DNA of 64,000 nucleotides, taken from Bacillus cereus G9842 (lineage in GTDB: Bacteria; Bacillota; Bacilli; Bacillales; Bacillaceae_G). The notes below the pieces were generated by a model. That model had not been told where the DNA came from and did no database searches. It worked only from the letters and a program-made list of their open reading frames with translations. Each line of letters opens with the position of its first letter. Position 1 is the stretch's first letter. Made by a program: the position numbers and the translations under genes. Where the stretch lies: NCBI RefSeq assembly GCF_000021305.1, contig NC_011772.1:2332001-2396000 (forward strand). The letters are read 5' to 3'. This document shows, in pieces, positions 8,944-17,925 of the stretch.

Positions 8944-9374
8944 TTGAGAAAACCAAATGAGATAAAAATAGATACAGTAGAAAGACTACTACAGGAAGTA
9001 ATTAATCGTACGAAGTTAGATGAAATATTGGAAATAAAAAACTTTAATGGAAAATATGTTGATTGCTGCTTGGGGAGAAAATTGTAGATATCACAATTGG
9101 TATAAAGATATTCATGAGTTATTCAGAGGTTACGATTTACACTGCCTTAGGAAAAAAAGGATAGGTTTCCGAGAAACCCTTTATATTTAAGTAACGATTC
9201 AAGCTAATAGATTACATAAAATCAGAGCGGATTGTGCATCGTCTTATTCGAACTACAAGAAACCATAAACGAACAAGTAAAGCGGGACTTAGAGTAAACT
9301 GTAATGGTGAAACAGGAGGAGACGCATGGGTGTGGTGTTCAATTTGTCATGAAGAACATCCCGTTCTTTTCTGA
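8944..9374 (+). pseudogene. Run of broken reading frames (decayed gene or genes)
   Basis: Three protein-like frames follow one another. 8944-9087 (TTG start) reads KIDTVERLLQEVINRTKLDE. A +1 frame at 9056-9190 reads AWGENCRYHNWYKDIHELF. A further frame open from 9195 to 9374 reads RTTRNHKRTSKAGL and GDAWVWCSICHEEHPVLF. Each stops abruptly and only the first has a plausible start. They are best read as remnants of genes that once preceded the HD/RNA-ligase pair; the family is not recognised. Confidence 0.4.
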
Positions 9375-9792
9375 TATGTTTCAATATAATCAAGGAAACC
9401 CCTATCATTCCTTACCATTATGTCAGCACACATATATGGTATACGCTCATTTAACAGAGAATTATGTAGGGGAAGATTTATTTCTTCTGCAAAGTGCTGC
9501 AGCATTCCATGATACAGGTAAACCGTTTTGCCGTGTATTTAAAAAGCTCAAAGGGTACCATTCGTATTATGGTCACGAATATGTCAGTACTCACATCGCT
9601 TGCCACTTTTTAATGGAACTTGGTTTCGAATAGGAGTTTATTGAGAAAGTATTAATGATTACAGAGTTTCATATGAAGATGTTACATGGCGGGGAAGAGG
9701 CAGCACGTGAAATCTATCATTACTGCGGTGATGAGATGCTTACGAAATTATATTTTTTCCGAGATGCAGATGCAGATGCATTTGCGAAGTAG
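9349..9792 (+). pseudogene. HD-domain phosphohydrolase interrupted by an in-frame TAG
   Basis: From ATG 9349 the frame gives an HD-type domain (QHTYMVYAHL, then AAAFHDTGKP with the His-Asp pair, then GYHSYYGHEYVS). A TAG at 9631-9633 stops it, and the same frame goes on with coherent sequence (EFIEKVLMITEFHMKMLHGG) to 9792. Related proteins I recall carry this domain behind a kinase-like ATPase domain beside an RNA ligase; that ATPase part is missing here. It is either a point-mutation pseudogene or a split gene. Confidence 0.7.
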
Positions 9793-9827
9793 AGAAGGGA
9801 AAAAATGCTTGTAAATATCCACGAACA

Positions 9828-10436
9828 TTGCACGTTCCTTGGTCGATAGGGGTAACAAGTGATGACCGTGTTCTACAAAATATGGACGGATTTGAAACTC
9901 AAGAAGTAATCGTACTAGAAAAGTTAGATGGTGAAAATACATCCCTTTATAAAGATGCTATTCATGCAAGGTCGTTATCAAGTGGTCATCACCCATCGAG
10001 AACATGGGTAAAAACGTTACAAGGAAGTATGGGGTATAGAATTCCAGAAGGATGGCGTATATGTGGTGAAAATGTATATGCTTGTCATAGCATTCACTAC
10101 ACAGCACTGACTTCCTATTTTTATGTCTTTTCAATATGGAATGAGAAAAATGAATGTTTATCGTGGGATGCAACAGTTGCATGGTGTAAAAAGTTAGGCC
10201 TTGCACACGTTCCAGTGTTATATCGTGGCCCTTATAATGAAAAGGTAATTCGTTCGTGCTACAACGGTACTTCACTCTTTGGAGGGATTCAGGAAGGGTA
10301 TGTACTTAGATTAACGGATGCGTTTCACTATAATGATTTTTCAAAATCCGTAGGGAAATTTGTTCGAAAAGACCATGTGCAATCCAATCAGCACTGGATG
10401 ACACAAGCGGTTATCCCCAATAAATTAGCAAAATAA
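9828..10436 (+). CDS. RNA ligase family protein (start region damaged)
   Basis: This is an ATP-dependent nucleotidyltransferase of the RNA-ligase type. The adenylation lysine lies in EKLDGENTSLY (motif KxDGEN) and other conserved stretches are IHARSLSSGHHPSRTW, GENVYACHSIHYT and EGYVLRLTDAF. The C-terminus FVRKDHVQSNQHW is also typical of these short bacterial and phage ligases. The family N-terminus KYPRTLHVPWS begins at 9813 in the same frame, but no start codon is in frame with a ribosome site. ATG 9806 is one base out of phase, which points to a small indel. Together with the broken HD gene this looks like a decaying RNA-repair cassette. Confidence 0.8.
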   Translation: MHVPWSIGVTSDDRVLQNMDGFETQEVIVLEKLDGENTSLYKDAIHARSLSSGHHPSRTWVKTLQGSMGYRIPEGWRICGENVYACHSIHYTALTSYFYVFSIWNEKNECLSWDATVAWCKKLGLAHVPVLYRGPYNEKVIRSCYNGTSLFGGIQEGYVLRLTDAFHYNDFSKSVGKFVRKDHVQSNQHWMTQAVIPNKLAK

Positions 10437-10472
10437 AAACACGCAATTCCAAATGGAACTGCGTGTTTTTTC
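10436..10472. terminator. Bidirectional terminator
   Basis: AAAACACGCA pairs with TGCGTGTTTT, with an inner TTCC/GGAA pairing. It separates the RNA ligase gene from the convergent beta-lactamase gene. Confidence 0.85.
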
Positions 10473-10553
10473 GTTTTCTAACATCATTTGACGTTCATGT
10501 ATGGTTACTCTTATCAGAGAATATACTCCCTAACACGGAAAACTATTAATTTA

Positions 10554-11498
10554 TTAGTTTTTATTCGTAACTTTTAAAGTATCTAATACAACTTTAGTCG
10601 CGTCAGCAATAAGCTTATCATTATATTCTGCATCTTCTTTATCATGATTAGAAAGGATGGCAAGAACAATTGGCTTTTTGTTTGGTGGCCAAATAATCGC
10701 AATATCATTCCTTGTTCCATAAGATCCTGCGCCTGTTTTATCAGCTACTTCCCATCCTTTTGGTACGCCCGCACGAATCAACTTATCACCAGTCGTATTT
10801 CTCTTCATCCAATCTACTAATAATTCACGTTTCTCTGTTGGAAGTGCAGATCCTAATGTAAATGATTGAAGTGTCTTAGCGATCGCTTCTGGTGTACTGG
10901 TATCGCGCGTTTCTCCAGGATGTACTTCATTTAATTCAGGTTCAAATCGTTCAGATTTAGTAACCGTATCTCCTGTTTCTCTCAAGATTTTTTCAAATGC
11001 GGATGGACCACCTAATTTTTTAAGAATTAAATTATGTGCCGTACTGTCACTATATCGAACAGAAGCATCTGCAAGTTCTTTTAACGTCATTCCTGTATCC
11101 ACATGCTTTTCTGTAATTGGATTATAATTAGAAAGGTCTTCACGCGTATACGTAATCCTTTCATCAAGAGCTTCTATTGAGTTCTGACGTAAAAGAGCTC
11201 CCGCTGCTAATGATTTAGATGTAGAGGCAAATGCAAAACGATCATTTGGATGATAAGCAACAGTTTGATTTGTACCTGTATCCAGAGCATAAATACCAAG
11301 CTTAGCATTATATTCTTTTTCAAGCTTAGCAAAAGAATCATGACCTGTATTTTCTTGTTTAATTTGCTTTATTTGTTTTGTTTGCTTAGGTGGTTCAGAT
11401 GGAGTATTACTATTAGAACACCCTATTAGTGTTACACATGAAAGTAATACGACAGGTACAATCTTTTTGTAGGTAAAGAACTTGTTTAAAACGTACAT
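10554..11498 (-). CDS. Class A beta-lactamase, lipoprotein (beta-lactamase III type)
   Basis: The enzyme hydrolyses penicillins at the outer face of the membrane. The N-terminus carries a lipobox ending LIGC (Cys27), followed by a Ser/Thr/Gln-rich tether. The catalytic parts are all present: STSK (Ser70-Lys73), RYSDSTAHN (SDS in place of the usual SDN), the omega-loop glutamate in FEPELNEV and KTGAGS. It closely matches the membrane-bound beta-lactamase III of B. cereus as I remember it. The ribosome site is AAGAGGTTG just before ATG 11498. No sigma-P promoter motif is found upstream, unlike bla1 in this window, so its control differs. Confidence 0.95.
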   Translation of the reverse strand: MYVLNKFFTYKKIVPVVLLSCVTLIGCSNSNTPSEPPKQTKQIKQIKQENTGHDSFAKLEKEYNAKLGIYALDTGTNQTVAYHPNDRFAFASTSKSLAAGALLRQNSIEALDERITYTREDLSNYNPITEKHVDTGMTLKELADASVRYSDSTAHNLILKKLGGPSAFEKILRETGDTVTKSERFEPELNEVHPGETRDTSTPEAIAKTLQSFTLGSALPTEKRELLVDWMKRNTTGDKLIRAGVPKGWEVADKTGAGSYGTRNDIAIIWPPNKKPIVLAILSNHDKEDAEYNDKLIADATKVVLDTLKVTNKN

Positions 11499-12261
11499 GA
11501 ATTTTCAACCTCTTTCAACAATATATGGATTTTGTTTTGGTATTTTAAATACCGATGTTAATTAAAGTGGGTGTTGGATACCAATACTTCTGAAGTTGAA
11601 TTTTAACAGGATAAGCAGAACCAAAGCGTTTATATGAATGAACGGTTACTGTTTAGGGTGTTTCTTTTTTGCTTACACTTGTAATAGTTTACCTGTGAAA
11701 GTATTAAACTCGTAACATTTAAATGAAGTATTTCAATACACACTTTTTTTACATCACTTTACTTTTGGGAATAATAAGTCCTTTCATATTTTTAGGAATA
11801 CACATAATAGACACTCTAAGTAATAAATTTGTTCCATTTTAACTTGGTGAACGGTAAAGAAAATACAATGAATTGTAAATGAAACCTGTACGGGAGTATA
11901 GTACAGTGCATATGAAAAACCCCTCAATGCTATCTCTGAAAAAATCATAATTCTCGGCTTTATAAACTGTATTTTCAAAAACATTGCGAGCTTGTAAGAA
12001 AAATGAAAGGTAATTCAATATGAGATAAACAACCTTACTACTACAATGAAAAACAGAATTATTCTTAAAAATCATGAGATACGATATCAAGTTATTTGCG
12101 TGTTTAATATATTTGACCAAATATTCCAGTTTCAATAGGAAAAGTCGAATCAGACCATTAACGAATGGTATATTATTCGTATTTTGGAAAAGTCAAAATG
12201 TAGACAAGCATCTTCTATCAAATCTCATTCTTAGTGTGTACATTTGGAGGGGATTTCTCAT
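11499..12261. other. Intergenic region, no supported gene
   Basis: The segment is AT-rich. Open frames on both strands (for example 11839-12135 minus) lack ribosome sites and family resemblance, so I call nothing here. Confidence 0.5.
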
Positions 12262-12462
12262 ATGAAATTAGTAAAAGTAACAGATGTTAGTTAGGAGAAA
12301 GATGATAATGTTAACAAATTCTATGGGAAGGTGAAGAAAGAAGGTAGCGTAGGTCTATTCCTACGTGTATATCATTTAGATAAAAAAGGTGTAACAGCTT
12401 GGGAGGAAGTGCAGGAAGACGAGCTTCCTAAGAAAGTAAAAAAAAAACTAGGTGTGAAATAA
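12262..12462 (+). pseudogene. Small protein of 66 codons with a stop at codon 11 (first of two related copies)
   Basis: ATG 12262 follows GGAGGGG. The frame reads MKLVKVTDVS, then TAG at 12292-12294, then continues coherently as KFYGKVKKEG, LFLRVYHLDKKG and TAWEEVQEDELPKKV to TAA 12462. The only downstream ATG is in another frame. A related broken copy lies at 14632-14761, so this was a small gene family here. The function is unknown. Confidence 0.6.
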
Positions 12463-12705
12463 TCATTTATTTGTGATGGTGGATTCTCCTACGTCGAGGG
12501 TTTGCCGTTTTTTATTATATGTTATGTTGTAATTTTTTATATGAAGTATATTGAAAAGATAGGGTAGATCTTCTGGAATGATATTTCCATAATTAATAAT
12601 TTGTACGTTAACCTTTCCATTATTACTAATTCCTTTTGTATCAACAAATTTCCCCACATATCCCTTTGTACCAATATCTTTTAAAGTACGTATAAAAAAT
12701 GCCCT
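12463..12705 (-). pseudogene. C-terminal fragment of an unrecognised protein
   Basis: The minus-strand frame is open from 12705 to the stop at 12463 and reads GTKGYVGKFVDTKGISNNG, then VQIINYGNI and LDVGESTITNK. The texture resembles a beta-rich terminal domain of a cell-wall hydrolase, but I cannot name it. ATG 12657 has no good ribosome site and the frame is cut upstream next to an 11-base tandem repeat, so it is a truncated remnant. Confidence 0.4.
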
Positions 12706-12741
12706 TTATCTTATCTTTATCTTATCTTTACCTTATCTTTA
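12704..12741. repeat. 11-base tandem repeat, about 3.4 copies
   Basis: CTTTATCTTAT occurs at 12704 and 12715, then with one change (CTTTACCTTAT) at 12726, then partly at 12737. It borders the truncated minus-strand frame. Confidence 0.85.
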
Positions 12742-12877
12742 AATTTTTATATTAAACTTGAAACCTTAAAGTATTGATGTTTGAGTCTAAAAAGGGCGGG
12801 AGATAGATGTTCATTACATAGTTTGTAAATAACCAATTACCTTTGAAAAATTGAATTTTTTATACGAGGAGGAATAT

Positions 12878-13525
12878 ATGAAGGATACAAGTAAAAAACA
12901 AATTATAAAAGTGTTCCTTATTAGTATTTTAGGCTTAGGAATAATACTTGGAATGCTTTATTTTAATCATAAAACCAATATTCAACAAAATAAAGCACTA
13001 GCCACCGAAAAACGTGTATTGCAATATGAGTCTACCTTAAAAAAAGAATTAGAAAAATATAATTTAGGAGAGAAAACTGCAGTTTTATTAGGAATTATGT
13101 ACCAAGAGAGTAGAGGTGAGGGAAACGACCCTATGCAGTCATCCGAATCACTTGGATTAAAACCAAATGAAATTCAAGAGACAAGCTTGAGCATTAAACA
13201 AGGGGTAAAACACTTTGCTAAAATGTACAAATATGGAACGGACAAGGATGTTAGCATGGATACAATTATTCAAAGCTATAATATGGGGCCAGGGTATATT
13301 GATTTTATTGCTAGTCAAGAAGTTAAACAACACTCGGAGGATTCAGCCAAAACGTTTTCTAAGATGAAGGTTGATCAAAATCCAGCGATGTATACTTGTG
13401 GTGGAAATAAAAATAATTTTAGGTATCCATATTGTTATGGTGATTTCACATATGCCACAAAGGTAAATGAAAAAACAAAACTTATTGAAGAACTTCTTCG
13501 AAATGTACATATCTCTTCTAAATAA
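12878..13525 (+). CDS. Membrane-anchored lysozyme-like protein (CwlT/YocA N-domain type)
   Basis: The product has 215 residues with an N-terminal membrane helix (about 10-30). A lysozyme-like domain (PF13702 type) follows, with the candidate catalytic glutamate in GIMYQESRGEGNDPMQSSES and downstream SYNMGPGYIDFI. Such proteins act as muramidases or lytic transglycosylases outside the cell, often in conjugation or wall remodelling. ATG 12878 is taken because GAGGAGG precedes it; an ATG at 12851 in frame has no ribosome site. It lies alone, with no conjugation genes nearby. Confidence 0.8.
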   Translation: MKDTSKKQIIKVFLISILGLGIILGMLYFNHKTNIQQNKALATEKRVLQYESTLKKELEKYNLGEKTAVLLGIMYQESRGEGNDPMQSSESLGLKPNEIQETSLSIKQGVKHFAKMYKYGTDKDVSMDTIIQSYNMGPGYIDFIASQEVKQHSEDSAKTFSKMKVDQNPAMYTCGGNKNNFRYPYCYGDFTYATKVNEKTKLIEELLRNVHISSK

Positions 13526-13737
13526 GTTGCAGAATGAAATATAATGATACCATCAGTTATTAACAATAATATCTAAGAAAAAAACTACTTTCTTTCTTAA
13601 TTCACAAAATTTTCAAAAATAAATTCCGTGGATGTCAATATTTGTTATATAGTATATTTGTCAAAGCATTACCCCTAAAGTTTCTAAAGTCAAGCTGTAA
13701 GATAGTTTGTTTGGCCCGTATTTTCACCTTAAAATAA

Positions 13738-13770
13738 AAAAACTTGTAGAGATTCCTGCAAGTTCTTTTT
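13738..13770 (+). terminator. Terminator
   Basis: AACTTG pairs with CAAGTT, with partial inner pairing AGG/CCT-like, then CTTTTTG. It is about 215 bases after the lysozyme-like gene. Confidence 0.55.
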
Positions 13771-13830
13771 GTTTTAAGGGTTAAAAGTGGATTTTAAATA
13801 TAGTTGCAATTTTTTGAGGGGGAAAAGTAA

Positions 13831-14337
13831 ATGTTTATAAAAACAGAAAGATTATTAATACGAAAATTTGAGTTCAAAGATTGGCAAGCTGTTCATGAGT
13901 ATACATCAGATATCAATGTTATGAAATACATACCTGAAGGGGTTTTTACTGAAGAAAATACAAGGAACTTTGTGAATGAAAACATTGGTGAAAACGCTAA
14001 GAACTTTCCTGTAGTATTAATTAATAAAGATATTCTGATTGGTCATATAGTTTTTCATAAATATTTTGGTGAGCATACATATGAGATTGGTTGGGTGTTC
14101 AATCCAAAATACTTCAATAAAGGATATGCTTCTGAAGCAGCACAAGCTACATTGAAATATGGCTTTAAGGAAATGAAATTACATAGGATTATAGCTACAT
14201 GTCAGCCACAAAATATTCCATCATATCGAGTGATGGAGAAGATTGGAATGAGAAGAGAAGGCTATTTTAGGAAGTGTATACCACATGGGAATGAATGGTG
14301 GGATGAATATTATTACGCTATTTTAGAAGAAGAGTAG
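13831..14337 (+). CDS. GNAT N-acetyltransferase, RimJ/RimL type
   Basis: The 168-residue protein begins with the family pattern TERLLIRKFEFKDW. The acetyl-CoA loop region is FNKGYASEAAQATLKYGF, followed by HRIIATCQPQNIPSYRVMEK and GMRREGYFR, all typical of the RimJ/RimL subgroup that acetylates protein N-termini, small amines or antibiotics. The ribosome site GAGGGGG precedes ATG 13831. The substrate is not inferable. It is monocistronic. Confidence 0.88.
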   Translation: MFIKTERLLIRKFEFKDWQAVHEYTSDINVMKYIPEGVFTEENTRNFVNENIGENAKNFPVVLINKDILIGHIVFHKYFGEHTYEIGWVFNPKYFNKGYASEAAQATLKYGFKEMKLHRIIATCQPQNIPSYRVMEKIGMRREGYFRKCIPHGNEWWDEYYYAILEEE

Positions 14338-14631
14338 TTTTTTAGAACGCACTATTTAAAACGGCAGATTAAAAACAAGTAGGTTATATTTCTTCTGCAT
14401 ATGTTATGAAAATAGTATAATTTAAGAACCCACAATGAAGATAATTACTGATAAAGATATGGTAGTGATGAGATCAGTTGTAGGTTTTGGTGAAAAAAAG
14501 TTATCAAACTTGGACATACTAATACTATTCCTCTACAAAGGCTTATAAACGGTATGAAAACAAAACAGTTGTTCAAGTGTAAGAATTTTGAGCCTAACTT
14601 TATTTTGTAAATAGTGAGATGATACATGCGG

Positions 14632-14761
14632 TACAACTTGAATCTTCGTAAAGAAGTATTTCTACATGTATATTACACTGAAAAAAAGTGCAATAGCTTG
14701 GGAAGATGTGAAGATAGACGAGTTTCCAACAAAAGTAAATAAAAAAATAAATATGAAATGA
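14632..14761 (+). pseudogene. Second, frameshifted copy of the 12262 small protein family
   Basis: The frame from 14632 reads NLRKEVFLHVYYTEKK and then shifts at a run of seven A (about 14681). The next frame reads AIAWEDVKIDEFPTKVNKK and ends ...NMK at 14761. This parallels LFLRVYHLDKKG and TAWEEVQEDELPKKV of the first copy residue by residue. It is a remnant without start or ribosome site. Confidence 0.55.
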
Positions 14762-14801
14762 TTAGTTACTTGGTGCGGATTATGTTGGTCAAGATAACAA
14801 A

Positions 14802-15191
14802 ATGTATTCAGTTATTCCTGTTGGATGGGGTGAAAAAAATAATCTTTGGGCTGAAGAGAAAAACGTAGGCGTGCAATCTAATGAGAATAATCCAAATAAT
14901 TACAAGCCTCAAATAAACGAAGGCAAGAATATTGAAACGAATGATAAGCCCGCATCTAGTACAGCAGGTATAAAGGCAGATAATAAGCCCGAAGAAGCTA
15001 CTACCAATTGTAAACCTAATAATAAAGAAGTTGAACAATATCATAATAAGGAACAGCAACATAAGGAAGTAGAAGGATTTAAGCCGAGCGATGCAGACAT
15101 GGAGCGTATTAAACGACAAGAAGACCGGTGGAATACACCATCAGGTGGTGTTGGTGCTACATGGCAAGAAGAAATGAAAAAACAGAAATAA
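14802..15191 (+). pseudogene. Probable 3' fragment encoding an Asn/Lys/Glu-rich protein tail
   Basis: The frame is open from about 14767 to 15191. It starts with structured sequence (GADYVGQDNKMYSVIPVGWG, most of it before or around ATG 14802). A long disordered stretch rich in Asn, Lys and Glu follows, and the end reads RWNTPSGGVGATWQEEMKK. No ribosome site precedes ATG 14802. It could be the end of a once longer secreted or wall protein, or a short intact disordered protein. Confidence 0.4.
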
Positions 15192-15400
15192 AATAACATA
15201 CCTATTATACGGATTAAGTGAATTTAAAGTGGAAAATTTATAGTCTTTATTATATTTCATTATATTCATTCTATAAAATTCAAAAAGATTTCCCAGCACC
15301 CTGTCTATTAAAAAACATTAATATTGTTTTTGATATTGTCTTATAAGAAGGAATTCATTTAAGATATTAATTGAAAATATTGATTGGGAGGATGTTAGAA

Positions 15401-15877
15401 ATGGAATTAAATAATGTGGATGGAATTAGTATAGAAAAAAGTACAAGTATTAACATGGAAGAAATGGAGTTATTGTTACTAGCTGATCCCTCAACAGAAG
15501 TAGTTAATGGATATCTTAAAAAGGGAGATTGTTTTGTTTTAAAAAAAGGTGCTGTTACTGTAGGTATTATGATTTTAATTCCTACCCGAACAGAAACGAT
15601 TGAGATTATAAATATAGCAGTTTCCGAAAAAGAGCAAGGAAAAGGATATGGGAAATATTTACTTGGGTTTGCTATAGACTATGCTAAAAAAGAAGAATAT
15701 AAAACTATAGAAATAGGCACAGGAAATTCTAGTTTAATGCAACTAGGCCTTTATCAAAAATGTGGTTTTAGAATAACCAGTGTGGATAAGGACTTTTTCT
15801 TACGAAATTATAATGAAGAAATATATGAAAATGGTATTCAATGTATGGATATGATTAGGTTAACGCAAAATTTATAA
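15401..15877 (+). CDS. GNAT N-acetyltransferase
   Basis: The 158-residue protein carries the acetyl-CoA signature: IINIAVSEKEQGKGYGKYL (Q-x-x-G-x-G/A) followed by AIDYAKKEEYKTIEIGTGNSS and LYQKCGFRI. ATG 15401 lies nine bases after GGGAGG; the ATG at 15392 abuts the ribosome site and TTG 15371 has none. A terminator follows within 20 bases, so it is monocistronic. The substrate is unknown. Confidence 0.87.
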   Translation: MELNNVDGISIEKSTSINMEEMELLLLADPSTEVVNGYLKKGDCFVLKKGAVTVGIMILIPTRTETIEIINIAVSEKEQGKGYGKYLLGFAIDYAKKEEYKTIEIGTGNSSLMQLGLYQKCGFRITSVDKDFFLRNYNEEIYENGIQCMDMIRLTQNL

Positions 15878-15896
15878 AAATTATTTGTACATAAAA

Positions 15897-15937
15897 ATCG
15901 CAACCCCCATTAAATGTAGAGGGTTGCAATTTTTTTG
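15897..15937 (+). terminator. Terminator
   Basis: GCAACCC pairs with GGGTTGC and is followed by a run of seven T. Confidence 0.85.
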
Positions 15938-16588
15938 ATGTAAAGCGTCATTATGATTTTTGGGTAGCATTAAGGAGTTTATGTATTTGAGAATTATTAC
16001 AAAATCAACAAGTGTTAATAAATTCATCTGTTATGTCAACAATTTGAATATATTTCAAATTGTTTTTTATAATTCAGATAGATTTTTTTCCATTAATTTT
16101 AATGAAAAGTAAAAAATATGAAACTCATCCATTTTAGTTATGGTTAAATGTTCATTTAAATCACTAAAAAATGGGATTTATTGGATAATTATAAGCATAA
16201 TTTTTTCTTTATTCAAGGATGAAAATCGTACTAAATGTAGATATAACAACTATTATATTGTTTTAATGATATAAAAATATTTGGTTTTTTAAAAAAGAAT
16301 TTTCTGAATTATAAATATTATTATATATTGAGAAAGTAAAAAAATAGAAAAATATCAATTGAATCCCAAAAAATAACGTGTGAATATTATAGATATAAAT
16401 TACATCTTGATATTTCGCATGAATTTCTACAAATTTAGATGTTTATTAAATTAGGAGGATTGATAGTGCCAAAAATGTAGTTTGTTGCTAATTCAGTATT
16501 TTATATGCATCCATGGGATTTTAGAACGCACAGTTATTATTTGCTAGTAAGCATTTTAATATCAAATCTTTTGGGGAAGTGATAAGTA
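15938..16588. other. Long AT-rich leader before the sugar operon, no gene seen
   Basis: About 650 bases lie without a credible open frame. Near the 3' end, AGGAGG followed by a short frame is closed by TAG within a few codons. The promoter of the following eight-gene operon must lie here, but in such AT-rich sequence I cannot choose one. Confidence 0.5.
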
Positions 16589-17917
16589 ATGGTCACAGTA
16601 TTAAATAATGAAACTAAAAGTTTAGTAGTTGAAAAAATTGCAAATAAAAATGCGTGTATTGGATATGTAGGCCTAGGTTATGTTGGACTACCATCGGCTC
16701 TTAAATGTTTAGAAGTAGGTTATGCGGTAAGAGGTTTTGATAAAAACTCAGTAAAAATAAGAAAACTAGAACGTGGAATAAGCTATATCAGTGATATTCA
16801 AGATACTGAAATCCAAGATGCTTTACATACAAATAGATTTTTTGTTAGTACAGAAATGGATTATATAAACGAATGTGATGTTGTAGTTATATGTGTTCCT
16901 ACACCATTAGAAAGAACTAGTAAACAACCAGATTTAACATATATTCATTCAGCAGTTGATGAAATAGTTAAATACATTAAAAAAGGTACATTAATTATCT
17001 TAGAAAGTACTACTTATCCAGGTACTACAAGAGAAGAAGTTTTATACAAATTAGAACAGAAAACTAATTTTAAAATTGGTGTAGATATATTTGTAGCATA
17101 CTCTCCAGAGCGAATCGATCCTGCAAATCAATCGTTTTCAATTCAAGATATTATAAAAATCGTAGGTGGAGTTACATCTAATTGTACCGATTGTGCAGCA
17201 GCTTTCTATAGTAACTTAATTAAGGATATTCATAAGGTAAGCAGTCCAGAAGTAGCAGAGACAGCTAAGTTATTAGAAAATACGTATCGTTTTATAAATA
17301 TCGCTTTTATTAATGAAATGACACAAATTTGTAATGAGTTAAACATAAATATTTGGGAAGTAATTGATGCCTCAGGAACTAAGCCATTTGGATTTCAAAA
17401 ATTCTATCCTGGCCCTGGCGTAGGAGGACACTGTATTCCGATTGATCCTATTTATTTTAAGTGGATTGCAAATAATAAGGATTTAGCAACAAAAATGATT
17501 GATGTGGCAAGAGAAATTAATGAAAACATGCCTAAGTACGTTCTTAATAGAGCACTACAGTTACTAGATGATAAAGATGGTAAGGATATTCTTATGGTTG
17601 GTGTTGCATATAAAAAGAATGTTAATGATGCTAGGGAATCGCCAGCTTTGGATATTATGAATGATTTAATGATAGAAGACTATAACGTGGATTATTACGA
17701 TCCGTTTATAGAGGAACTCATTGTGGGCGATAACACATTGAAAAAATCTATAGATTTAAACCTAAGTCAATTAGACAAATACACTTTAATTATTGTTCAT
17801 ACGGATCATGATTGCATTAATTTTAAATTGCTTAACGAGGTAAATTGTTTAATTTTAGACACAAGAAACATATTTAAAGATGAATCAGTATATAAAAAAA
17901 ATATTATAAGTTTGTAG
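16589..17917 (+). CDS. Nucleotide-sugar dehydrogenase (UDP-N-acetylhexosamine 6-dehydrogenase, WbpA/TviB-like)
   Basis: The enzyme oxidises C6 of a UDP-sugar twice to give a uronic acid. The Rossmann motif is GYVGLGYVGLPSA at about residues 25-37. The substrate region is YSPERIDPANQSF, the catalytic cysteine lies in GPGVGGHCIPIDP, and the C-terminal domain has VAYKKNVNDARESPALDI. The 442-residue length and the ERIDP wording favour the WbpA/WecC group acting on UDP-GlcNAc or UDP-ManNAc over UDP-glucose dehydrogenase. It is the first gene of a tight operon; the next starts eight bases after its stop. Its product would be a substrate for the downstream aminotransferases. Confidence 0.9.
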   Translation: MVTVLNNETKSLVVEKIANKNACIGYVGLGYVGLPSALKCLEVGYAVRGFDKNSVKIRKLERGISYISDIQDTEIQDALHTNRFFVSTEMDYINECDVVVICVPTPLERTSKQPDLTYIHSAVDEIVKYIKKGTLIILESTTYPGTTREEVLYKLEQKTNFKIGVDIFVAYSPERIDPANQSFSIQDIIKIVGGVTSNCTDCAAAFYSNLIKDIHKVSSPEVAETAKLLENTYRFINIAFINEMTQICNELNINIWEVIDASGTKPFGFQKFYPGPGVGGHCIPIDPIYFKWIANNKDLATKMIDVAREINENMPKYVLNRALQLLDDKDGKDILMVGVAYKKNVNDARESPALDIMNDLMIEDYNVDYYDPFIEELIVGDNTLKKSIDLNLSQLDKYTLIIVHTDHDCINFKLLNEVNCLILDTRNIFKDESVYKKNIISL

Positions 17918-17925
17918 GTGATTAC

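Noticed and set aside
11839..12135. 98-codon minus-strand open frame rich in Tyr, Phe and Leu
   Set aside because: TTG start without ribosome site, no recognisable family, and overlapping open frames on both strands as expected in AT-rich intergenic DNA.
12074..12265. 63-codon plus-strand open frame
   Set aside because: No ribosome site, and its end overlaps the ribosome site of the small pseudogene at 12262.
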